A DNA stretch of 64,000 bases, taken from Gloeopeniophorella convolvens. Its lineage: Eukaryota; Basidiomycota; Agaricomycetes; Russulales. The stretch spans positions 105,692-169,691 of the forward strand of contig WTXD01000055.1 of assembly GCA_022496205.1 (NCBI GenBank). The letters run 5' to 3'. The notes beneath the pieces were generated by a model. The model was not told the DNA's origin, searched no databases, and saw only the letters and a program-made list of their open reading frames with translations. Positions 34,266-43,993 of this stretch are shown piece by piece. The first letter of the stretch is position 1. Every line of letters starts with the position of its first letter. The translations under genes and the position numbers were made by a program.

Positions 34266-35536
34266 TTAAAACGCTGCCCGGTTATGGTGATGCAGTGCCT
34301 GGTCCTGGACCGGACACAACGCGAGCAAGTCATCGCACTCCAGCGTCCGATCCCACACCACCTCGGTCCGGCTCGCGTCCACACCCGCATCAACGGCATC
34401 GATTGCGGCCTCGAGCACCGTGCACACCTCAATAAGCCATAACACCTGCATATCGTCCACGGCCTTCAAGTCCAACGAGGGTTCGGAGGAACCAAGATTA
34501 ATCAGATCCCTCGCAAGCTCGACGAGCCCTGCACGCCCGTAGCGCAAGAATGAAACGTTCAGCCCACCAGCGCAACGTCCCGCATGGATGAGTAGAAGGT
34601 GTAACGCGCGGAGATGCAACGGTAGAGCAGGACCGAATAATAGGTATTCGGCACATGCATGGAGGTTGATGGGCGCGACGACGCCAAACGCGGTCAGAGA
34701 ACCGACAAATGCGGCAAGGTTGAGCATGCAGGTGCGCTGGCTTTCCAAAGCGATGTCGAAATGTGGTACAAGCCCGTCGGGGGTATCAAGGTGGGAGAGA
34801 TTGTTCTACAACGCAGAAACCTAGGTTGAGAAAGAGAGAAAGCAGGGGAAAGGGAGACTACGCACCCCCTGTGCCAGCACGTGAGGAAGGTGCGGACTGC
34901 CAAGTCCTCAAAGTGCTTGTGCAACGCGAATTTGATTCCCAGAGCGCGGCGGCCCTGGAGGAGAGCGAGTACTTCGTGTACCAATAATGCGATGCTCGAA
35001 GCGAACTCGCGACGCTGGATACCCAGGAAGAAGAGCAAATCGGCAACGTCACCCATGGGCGAGGCATCGTAGCCCTTGGATGTGAGGTACGTCACGACCG
35101 ACTGCGCCGATGCCCGAATTTGGGTCGGGTGCAGCGCGTGCGTCGGTCCACGGCGCATGTTCATGAAGTAGCTCTGCAGCTTCGAATTCAATGGAACTGG
35201 TGGTATCTTTGGCGCCGCGGGGTCGTTCGAAAGGCGCCGCAGGACCGGTGTGGAGGGGTTGCTGTGCTCTCTGAGAGAGTCCAGGTCGATTGGTGCATCG
35301 TTGGCCATGGTCCACCAGCGTCCCCCTAACCTTCTTTGCACCGAAATTCCTTCCTGGACCCTTGGGTCTAGACATGTAGTCCGAAGGTGGAGTAGATCAA
35401 CAGGTGGCTGAAGTGACTTCTCGAGGATGGAGATATCGTTCGAGACAGCTTGGGTGTCAGGGATGTACGGTAGTGTTGATGAGGTGTTCAATGGGAAGAA
35501 CTCCATTGACGGTGACCAGCGAAGTTTTGAGCTCAT
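34266..35536 (-). CDS. Conserved-looking protein of unknown function (two exons)
   Basis: Exons (minus) 35536-34862 and 34805-34266 give 404 residues. The donor at the junction (GTAGTC) is weak, so the boundary may shift. The family is not recognised. The protein is helix-rich and has no signal peptide; notable blocks are MGDVADLLFFLGIQRREFASS, LLVHEVLALLQGRRALGIKF, LHACAEYLLFGPALPLHLRALHLLL and a C-terminal acidic helix. TATATATA on the minus strand at 35607-35600, about 65 bp upstream of the ATG, supports the start. It is divergent from the eL14 gene, with a 518-bp shared promoter region. Confidence 0.65.
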
Positions 35537-36054
35537 AATGGCAGGGGTGCAAGTGGGTCAGGTCAAGTGCGATGAGGAACCTAAAAAAAGGACCCTTGTT
35601 ATATATACTACGGGACACAAAGAAAAGTGACACGTCTATCCACCCAGACGCACGCATCCACAATGGACACCAGGATACCATAGCAACACCGAGGCTGTGG
35701 TATGTACCGTTTGTGGCGGGCACGGATCCTAACAGAGCACCCTAAGGACCAGCAAGGCGTATTTTGAATAGCAATGCGTAAGCAAGACCGTAGAGCGCTG
35801 GGCGCTGAGAGCAGTGCAAAATGTTAACCCAGTAGAGAGAAACTAAACAAAGGTCCACTCAAGAGCTTCAAGACGCTTTGATTCGGAATCCACAACTTGA
35901 AGTCGAGAAGCGCCAATGAACAAGGGTCAGAATGTGCTGCACGGCAAACTCCGGCGGTGATCACGGTGGATTGAGACTCCGCACAAACTCCCGCTAAACA
36001 AAACAAGCGGTCAACGCCGTCGACGACAACGAACGCAACCCCAAGGTAATCGCA
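35537..36054. promoter_or_regulatory. Divergent promoter region (orphan gene / eL14)
   Basis: 518 bp between the two divergent start codons. It contains TATATATA (35600-35607) on the orphan-gene side. No TATA box is obvious on the eL14 side, as is common for ribosomal protein genes. Confidence 0.5.
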
Positions 36055-36777
36055 ATGTCGGTGAGTGCCGTTTTGCTGCTAGCATGCTGCTTGGACCGTG
36101 CAGGACCTATGTTGCTGGATTTGTGGCATTTGAAGTACTCGCTCGTGGTGGATGCAGCATTGTGATTTAGGATGTACCCGCCCAGCCATTTAGCGTCCAT
36201 GCACGGTTCTTGCAGCAGGGCATTCAACTGGTTTGCAACGTATCTGATCGTGCGCGTCGCTGCAGGAATCAAATTTCACTCGCTTCGTGGAGGTCGGCCG
36301 TGGTGAGTTTGTGACCCCCTGCGGTTGCATACCGGAACTCATGCTGTCTCAATGCAGTTGTGCTCCTCAAGAGCGGACCTCAAACAGGTCATATCGCCGT
36401 TATCGTTGAGATCATTGACCACAACCGGGTGAGTAAATGCATACGCTATCTGTACGCCATGTCTCATCAGTGTTGCATAGGCCATCATCGACGGCCCGAC
36501 AACGGGTGTCCCTCGTCAGGCCTTCCCCTACCGCCATCTCGCCCTCACCCCCCTCGTCGTCGCAAAACTTCCCCGTGCCGCGGGTTCCGGTATCGTGAAG
36601 AAATTCCTCGAGAAGGCCGGCACCGTTGAGAAGTGGGAGTCTACCGCCTGGGCCAAGAAGCGCGCCGCGACTGAGAAGCGACGAACGCTCACCGACTTTG
36701 AGCGCTTCCAGGTCATAATCCACAAAAAGGCACGGCGCGACAAGGTGCGCAAGGTGCTCAAGGCAGCACGGGCATGA
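36055..36777 (+). CDS. RPL14: 60S ribosomal protein eL14
   Basis: Exons 36055-36060 (ATGTCG only), 36266-36302, 36358-36428 and 36481-36777 give 136 residues. Family landmarks are the N-terminal SNFTRFVEVGRVVLL, SGPQTGHIAVIVEIIDHNR, AIIDGPTTGVPRQ and the Lys/Arg-rich end (WAKKRAATEKRRTLTDFERF...KVLKAARA). It is a component of the large cytosolic ribosomal subunit. The first exon is six bases long and the first intron (205 bp) is the longest in the window, a usual arrangement for ribosomal protein genes. The nested transposon begins 303 bp after the stop. Confidence 0.96.
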
Positions 36778-37080
36778 GTTCGCCGCAGGGTTGTGCGGGG
36801 AATCAGCTGGGGGGTTGACCAGTGCGGCGCAACCTCAAAAGCTACTGGTGGGACTACTACACCATCTTTGTGCTCATTGTCGTACTTGCATTCTATGCTC
36901 GTTCCATGAATATGATATTGACATGCGGCATGTACGCTTAAGGTATAAACTTCAGTTGCGAACCTGATCCCAGTGCCTGCGCCCCTGCAGTGACTACATC
37001 TATCAATGTCAGCAGTATCGTCACCACGGTCTGTCAACATCAAGAATTTACGACTTGGGGCGGCGGGGCCAATAAGAATA
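36778..37080. other. Intergenic between eL14 and the nested transposon
   Basis: 303 bp of 3' flank, no gene seen. It ends in the TA (37079-37080) target of the MITE insertion. Confidence 0.5.
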
Positions 37081-37509
37081 CTATGCCCAATCAGGAAGTG
37101 AACATGACCAGGAAGTGAACATTTTGGAAAGATTGACTCCGCACGCAACAATGGTTGCATAGAATTTGTCGATATTTTTATCCAGTGAATGTATAGATCC
37201 TTTCTACGTGCTTGCGAAGTTTGAAGCCGATTGAGCTGCTAGATGATGCTAGAGAAATTGGTACTTCTGGGACACTGATGTGGACAGCTGCCAATCCTCC
37301 AGGAACAAGGTAAGAAATAGCTTATACGCCATGAAACTTGATATTCACAATACACTTATGCATATCTACTATATCTCCAAGTTTTGTGTCGTTTACATGG
37401 GTAGAACACCATCTGCGAAAGCTTTCCCTCCGGAGGGGCTCTAAGCGTGACAGAGGAGATTCAAGCTCCGCCGCCGGTGCGCGTGAACGACGCGTTGCGC
37501 GAATGTGCA

Positions 37510-37517
37510 TCAGTGGG
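37510..37517 (+). repeat. Target-site duplication TCAGTGGG (left)
   Basis: Perfect 8-bp copy immediately left of the inner element; its partner is at 43561-43568. The intact MITE has a single copy at 19265-19272. Confidence 0.9.
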
Positions 37518-37532
37518 TTAGTCTCCGTTGCC

Positions 37533-37580
37533 GACCTTATGCCGATCGCGGAAGACAGTCGTTCCGCGATGGATAAGGTC
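37533..37580. repeat. Hairpin inside the left end of the inner transposon
   Basis: GACCTTAT and ATCGCGGAA (37533-37540, 37545-37553) pair with TTCCGCGAT and ATAAGGTC (37562-37570, 37573-37580) around an 8-base loop. The right end of the element has a single base in place of this 58-bp segment (37525-37582). Confidence 0.8.
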
Positions 37581-37800
37581 TGCATCAACTTAAGGGGGTT
37601 TGAGAGAGCGACCAGCACCTTCCTCATTTAGATTCTCGCGTTGCACTGTCTCTTATTGTTCTGAGGTAGCATGTAATCCAAAATGTGTGATATATCCGGC
37701 TGCTCATCACTACAATGACATGACGAGGACCGCACGTGCTAAGCACTCTGCATTTGGACAACGCGACCGTGTCTTTGATGCCACCTGAGTCCAGTGTACC

Positions 37801-40800
37801 ATGCCTCCACGCGTGAAACGGAGCCGTGCAGCAGCAGGAAATGACGGATTCATCCAATATGACCCGTCTGCACCTGCACAGAAGAAAAACAAGCCCAAGC
37901 CCAACGAAATCTTAGATGGGATTGCAAAACTGCTTGATGATGCGGGCATGAGCTATGGTAGCTTCCTACACGAGTTCTTCCGCGACGACGTCGACTTGGA
38001 CACGCTCCATGGCCACAAGTTGCAGAGTTTTCTGTCCGGGAAGAACTCACACAACGCTGCCGATACCGTGAACATGATCTGGCACCATCGGTATAGCCAC
38101 GCGAGCGAACGCACACATGAAAGCCACGCGGATTATTTCTCACCTTCAAAGTCACATAAGGACATCAAGTTCGCAGGCCCCGCAATCGCGACATGGTGCC
38201 TCCGCCGAGTAATCGAGCAAACAGAGCAGGAGGCCAAGTACCTTTGCTCGCAGAAAGCCGGTCTTCGTATTCGCGCTGGGAAAGCATCGGCAGGGAAGCA
38301 GTCAGCAAGTGGCCATGCCGCAGGGGGACATGACTCGCCGCAGGGTGAGTAAAGTCAAGGCAGGCTAGTATGGTGCTAATCTATGAGTGCAGAAGCTGTT
38401 CCAAGTACCCAGGGGTCCGCAGACCACACCGACATCGGTCTTGAGCCACAGACCGAGCCATCATCTTCGCAAGCGAGTGCAGGGTCGCCACCTTCAAAAA
38501 CGCGGACGATGCGAGACCCCTACGTTTCGTGGGATCTTGTTCGGCAATTCTCAATGGCCAAACTGACGAAGAAGTATCAACATAACGCACCAGTGACTTG
38601 GAAGATTTTGCGTGACTTTGTGGACGCGGGTGTGGGGGAAGACTCGGAGAACGACGAGGACGCGGATAGTTTGTATCGACCTAAGGATCTTGTGAGTGTT
38701 TCAAAACTGTTAATGTTCGTGTTGATCAAAACTTACCGCGGTATAGGTTTGCACTAGCGTTCTCAGCGAGATGGTCTTCACGCGGAACTCACGCGTTAAC
38801 CTACTGCCGTTGTGCAGAGGGTTGACACTGTTCGCATCAAAAGCACATCAGGCAACATACCGGATAGGCAGCCGCTTCGCACAGAACGTCCCTTATGCAA
38901 CGGTATATGCGGCGCTGATCACCATGTCGAAGGTGGAGCGCGTTTCACGAAACCACCTGTTCAAGGAGCCAAAGCCATCATTGCTCGTAATGGACAATGT
39001 TCAGGTGCAGGCAAATCGCCGAGAACTTGGAACTGGAGTCACCGATAAAATGCTTACTGGCACGGCAGCAACCGTGATCCAGATGGAGGGTTGTACGTGG
39101 GGCGATCTGCTGCTCCGGTTATTCCTGGAGAACATCAAAAAAGAGGAGCGCGCAGAACTTACCATCACCGACGTCCAGGGCAAAATCGATACAGATCATA
39201 TTGCGACCGTGTTTCGATTCCACTTCATCGAAACACTAGTCACATATATCCCTCAATTATTGCACCTGCGTCAGCCAGTCAGTAAACTGTTCAAAGAGGC
39301 AGCACAACGACACCAAATCGACCCTCACCGACATACTGTTGTCTACCCTCTGGGAATGAACAGTGAAAATGAGGTCTCAACACGCGGCGTCAAGGAGGCG
39401 GTCTGTGACTTTCTCAATCAGATCGGCTGCACCGCCGAGACATCGGAGGGACGCGCCATGTTCATTTCTGGTGATGGCAAGACCTTTGAAGGATTGCATA
39501 CAGCTAAAAACATCCTCTCCGGGATTGAAGATGATTTTCGCAGTCTGCGCTTCGCACGACCGGTCTTGGAGCTCTGGCACACAAAATGGACAGACATGAA
39601 TCGCATCTTTGAAGGATTTTGGGGAGGTGACCTCGCGCGCGTCGATCCATCGACCCTTGGCTTCATGGCGCTGCTCACGGGCACCATCAAGCCGACTGCA
39701 GAGTCAGACAAGACAGACTATTACAAAGGGACGCGTACGATCGGCCTCGTGGTCCAAGGGCACATCCTTGATTGTTGGAGGTGCGTAGATATTCTCACAT
39801 TATGGTGCAAAGGTCGTATTAATTTGGTAGGGTGTGGTTCGTGGAGAGCATCCCGCCTGAAGAGCGCGATCAGTTCACACTTTTGGATCATTTCGAGAAG
39901 CTCGGGAGGGAAGATCGCTTACCAAGCTTGACGGCCCTACTTCAGGACGCGGACATATTGGCAACCCGCTATGCAAGTGAGGCGGCATACCTCCGTGCCA
40001 TGGATCCAGCGAGCGAGCACCCAGATTGCTTGCACTCTGTTCCTCGAAACCTGTCGTGGCGCGAGGAAGCAGACCGAGCACAGTGGCCACTTGCAGATGA
40101 AGACAGCGCGGCGCAAGGCGCAGACATGCTCCCGGAAGATGCCGGTGGAGCGGAACCACAGCCACAGCGCAAGCGCAAGCGCCGCAAAGGCAAAGCAAAA
40201 GCAACAGAAGACAACCCTATATCTTTCCACGACGGTCCGTTTCTTGGGGACCACGCATTGGCTAACAGCACTCTGTTCATTCGGAGCGGGGTGTTGTACT
40301 TGGAGGTCGTGCGCGCAGTGAGTTTGGGTGATGCAGGACGCGTCTGGGAAGTTCTCAAGGTCAGCAAACATCTGAGCGTGATTCCTCGGCAAGGGGAGCT
40401 GACTACACCCGCAGATCTGGTTGTTCTCGTTTGCAGGCTCCGGGCACAACCGCTATTCGCAGTACCTTGTGGAAATGTTCTGCAACCTTGAGCTGGAGTA
40501 CCCCGAGCCGATGCGGCGAGCCCTGTTCGAGAACTGGCTCGTCAATCGGACAGGGAAGCCCGGGCACTTCCTCGAGATTGACTTGATGCAGGAACATTTC
40601 AATCACTGGTTGGCACAGTTAGCACAGCACAAGGGCAAGGAGTACGATCATCCATGGTACCGCGAGATATTGTCGCTCCAAGTCGACAGTATTCTCCATA
40701 TCACACGGGAGATGGAGCAAAACGCGCGACTGGAGGCGCGCCGGAAAGCACATACGTCTCCTCATCTTAACTTTGAGCTGATCGAGATCATGAAATCCTG

Positions 40801-41038
40801 CAAAAAATTTCAATTACACGTGCGGTGCGACGGGCGTGACTTTGGTTTTCACGCAAAGGATCACTTCTCTGCAGGGATTGATGTCCTTGGTGACGGGAAG
40901 TTGGGGGAATTCGTCAAGAAGGGGGTGAGGGAGCACACCAATATGACTGAAGAATTACAGATGCCAGAGGGTTACGAAGACCCTACAGTGTACCTAGACC
41001 CCGCTATAACCTTTGAGGATGGTCAATCGATGTGGTAG
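37801..41038 (+). CDS. DUF6589 protein of the inner transposon (candidate transposase)
   Basis: Exons 37801-38344, 38393-38691, 38747-39780, 39831-40359 and 40415-41038 close in phase to 1,009 residues; introns are 48-55 bp. Family landmarks are SLLVMDNVQVQ, MFISGDGKTFEGLHTAKN, RPVLELWHTKWTDMNRIFE, GSGHNRYSQYLVEMFCNLELEY and NWLVNRTGKPGHFLEIDLMQEH, as in DUF6589 proteins that are frequent in mushroom genomes. The N terminus is a basic, DNA-binding-like region (KRSRAAAG, KKNKPKPNE). A nuclear-localisation-like cluster (RKRKRRKGKAKA) lies near residue 700. The D in MDN, D in SGDG and E/D in the EIDLMQEH helix could form an RNase-H-like catalytic triad; that is inference from pattern and context, not established. 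Confidence 0.85.
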
Positions 41039-41308
41039 TTGTACGCGTTGTTGTACTCACCCAGTCCTCCTTCGCTTGGCCGATGGTGCAGCGTGTGATT
41101 GCCCTGCTCTACTCTTCCTCGTGGTTGCTGCACCCACTCTACGAGTTTGGGTATGCCGAGCACCCCGAGCACCCCGAGCAGTGCTCGTGCGCTGCGCTCC
41201 GCGTGATGGGTCGGACACCACCACTTCGCGACCCGATGGTGCGTAGTCTCCGTTGGCGTCGCCATCAGTCACTTCATGCGCTGTATCAGACTATCAGCGT
41301 GTGCATGT
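41039..41308. other. Spacer between the two transposon genes
   Basis: 270 bp of convergent 3' region. It holds a short tandem repeat of GAGCACCCC (41158-41180). Confidence 0.5.
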
Positions 41309-43315
41309 CTACAAGTAGCAGCGTGTCATACCGCGTTTCTTCTGCACCTTTGGACCAGGTTTCTCAGCAAGCTCTACATCGAAGACAGCGTTGAGAGCCT
41401 TGACAGTGTCGAAAAGAGCCGGTCCATCGGCCTCTAGATGTTTCCAGTCATAGCAGATAGCAGCCAACTGCTCGCGGTCGCGGATTCGATGAAAATCCGC
41501 GACGATCGCTTTGTGCATCGCGATCGGCATATATGCAGTCCAGGGAAGATGTACGGCAGACGTATCCATGCTCAAAGCGTACCGCCGGCGCAGAAACTTG
41601 TCGACCTCACGATAGGCGATGAATTTCTGGTCCAGGCCTAATGGGGTTCGCGATGTGAGGTTGTCCGGCGCGTCGTCCATGGGAAGATCTTCAACTGATC
41701 TTTCTTGCTGAGGGTCTTCAACATTGGCTCCTTGGGTTCTAGATGTGGGTGTAGACATGAGGAGTGCAGGGGGGTGGTGGGAAGGCGGCTGGCGGCGCAT
41801 ACATCCCGAACATGGGAGGGGACGGTCGGTCGCGAGACAGTCTTGCAGGTCACGGGTATCAGGCGCCGGGCCCGCAAAAAGCCGGTTGAGTTCGACTACC
41901 ACGCAATCCCCGCGCACGTGTGCCTGGACAACTCGAAGATTCCCTAAGTCCTTCAGCGGCCCACTCCGAGTCTTGCTCTTGTTCGACACTGCCATCACCT
42001 GTGAATCTGGTACGGTTTCTTGCTCTTCAAGCTCATTAATATCCGATTCTTCAAGGCCCTTCTCGACCGCTGTGACATGGGGTTGCTCGATGTAAGTGAT
42101 TCCGAGCGCTGGTCGTGCCGGATTCCTTCCGGCTCGATGAAGCTGCTGAAAGAGTGTTTCTGCAGTATCAGGAAGCCCGAAATTCACAGATATGCGCACG
42201 TCACGGAGAGTATCGACTCCCATGCCGAATTTTATTGTCGCGATGATCACCGTGAACTCGGGATCGTCCAGGAAGTCTGTGAGTGTTGTTGTGTCGGTAC
42301 GTCCGTCCTCTGTGGTCCCGTTGTACAGACGGATTCGCCGCTTGCGCTCCGCCGCGCTAGCAAGTGTCAGTCGCCACAGGTACGAAGCAACATCGAGTCC
42401 CTGGCCAGATGTTTTGCAGAATACGATAACCTTCTTTCGACAGGATGCGATCCATGCAATATCCGGAAACTTCCCATCCTTTGGATTGATTGCATGTCGG
42501 AGCGTCCTGAAAACGAGGCGCATGTTCGGTCGCATGATCGGGCGCCGAATCGTGATATAACTTCGGTCCTGGAAGCCCACGAGGTCCATCAGTGCACGCT
42601 GCGCTGCCAGGGTCAGTGTAGCTGTTAAGAACAAGACTGGACAGTCTGATCTGATGCGAAGACACAGGGACGTGATTTTTTTGTAGTCCTCGCGGAAGTC
42701 GTTCGACCACGACACGATGACATGCGCTTCGTCCACAACAACCAAAGCGAGCCTCGATTGAACTTCATCACTGCGAAGGACTTTGTTAAAATCGGGTTGG
42801 CCAAGACGTTCCGGCGACACCAGAAGAATTTGCCAAATGCCCTGCAGAATCTCCTTGTGCACATTTCGGCCAGCGTCCGCCGCCATACGCATTGTCTTGC
42901 TATCGAGTGAGATTGCGCGCAGGCCCATACGCGTCATCTCTTGTACCTTTCATCAGCTGCTACGTGAGTCTTGCTCTGTGAGTATCAAATTGCCGCTCAC
43001 TTGACTGTCTGCCAGCGCCGTCAATGGCGTCACATTAATGACCATCGGACATGGATGAACAGGGATGCCATGCGCGCGCAGGTCGGGGTGGCGCAAGAGC
43101 AGGCCGTTCAACAAAAGATGGAGGTACATCGAAGCGGTTTTTCCTTCTCCACATCCCGCGACGATAAGCTGATTCTTCTTGGCCAGTATATTAGCTGTGG
43201 CATCGACCTGCCAATCGCGTGGCCCAGCCGGCCACTGAGTAGACAGATGATTGGTTAGAGTAGTTTTGATATATGATTTGCATTCTTCTGACTGGAGACT
43301 TGTTGTGTTGCTCAT
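41309..43315 (-). CDS. RecQ-like DEAH-box DNA helicase of the inner transposon
   Basis: Exons (minus) 43315-43001 and 42946-41309 (54-bp intron, GTGAGC...AAAG) give 650 residues. Superfamily 2 motifs are motif 0 (RDWQVDA), Walker A GCGEGKT (residues 54-60), DEAH (about 177-180), FLTATL, the C-terminal helicase block VIVFCKTSGQG, FGMGVD and QLHRAGR (motif VI). The order and spacing are RecQ-like. The C-terminal third is unusual: no zinc-binding or HRDC domain is recognised, but a CSGCMRR segment and a helical end are present. It is convergent with the DUF6589 gene, 270 bp apart, and presumably acts in transposition or repair of the donor site (inference). Confidence 0.88.
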
Positions 43316-43465
43316 ATTTCAAGTGAGAATCTGACTTTACAAAGTACAGAGGGTCAGGAAGCCCATGAAAAGAGCGACAATTACTTGTTATTGCGAACAA
43401 TGGTAACGGACGCGTCTTGGTACGCGTCTGGTCATGTGACTATATTATGCTACTGTAATGACATG

Positions 43466-43489
43466 ACCCTTCGGAGAGTATCCGAGGGT
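43466..43489. repeat. Small hairpin near the right end of the inner transposon
   Basis: ACCCTTCGGA and TCCGAGGGT pair, with one bulge, around a 5-base loop. It may mirror the larger hairpin at the left end. Confidence 0.5.
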
Positions 43490-43560
43490 GGCACATGGCT
43501 CGTCCAAAACAGGAAGCTGACCGTCGTCCACTGAAACCCCCTTAAGTTGATGTAGACTAA

Positions 43561-43568
43561 TCAGTGGG
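43561..43568 (+). repeat. Target-site duplication TCAGTGGG (right)
   Basis: Perfect 8-bp copy immediately right of the inner element; its partner is at 37510-37517. Confidence 0.9.
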
Positions 43569-43993
43569 TTCTGGTCCACGATGAGATCGGATCTATGATC
43601 CCAGCAGGCGTGACAATCCGTGACAAGCGCGCACTCCTTGCGGGCACTTTTCTCTCGACTTCGGCTTTGCTCTGGCACGCTCAGATCTCAACAAATAAAT
43701 CTAGAACTTAATATGTACATAGAAAACACATCAAGGAATATACATGCAAAGTTCCAAGAGATTTGATTGAGGAAAACCCCGAGATTACCAGGAAGTGAAT
43801 ATTTGTGTCCACTTCCCGATTGGTCATAGTACACTGTTTGCAGGGTGATGTCTGCCAGCCACGTGGCAAAGATTGTTCGCGGCCCGCGCTTTAACCTAGG
43901 AAGTGTACAACTTTCCCAGCAACTCGCATCTTTAACGTCAGCCGCAAGCTGATTATCATTTGGGGTAACTGTGCGCTGGCGCTTGGATGGACC

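Larger units (their letters stand above)
37518..43560. mobile_element. 6.04-kb inner DNA transposon carrying DUF6589 and RecQ-like helicase genes
   Basis: The boundaries follow from comparison with the empty site: TTAGTCT at the left (37518-37524) and AGACTAA at the right (43554-43560), flanked by an identical 8-bp duplication TCAGTGGG (37510-37517 and 43561-43568). A further inverted repeat, CATCAACTTAAGGGGGTTT, lies at 37583-37601 and in inverse orientation at about 43534-43552. At the right it directly follows AGACTAA, but at the left it is separated by a 58-bp hairpin-bearing stretch. The two genes face each other: DUF6589 (37801-41038, +) and helicase (43315-41309, -). Both frames are free of internal stops, so the element may be intact. 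The 8-bp duplication points to a cut-and-paste DDE-type mechanism; the superfamily is not recognised. Confidence 0.9.
37081..43829. mobile_element. Second MITE copy, split by a 6-kb inner transposon
   Basis: Left arm 37081-37517 (437 bp) and right arm 43569-43829 (261 bp) match the uninterrupted MITE at 18836-19533 end to end without indels. The outer inverted repeats and flanking TA (37079-37080, 43830-43831) are the same. The total (6,749 bp) minus the inner element (6,043) minus one 8-bp duplication equals 698, the length of the intact copy. The MITE was therefore present first and received the inner element. Confidence 0.92.
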
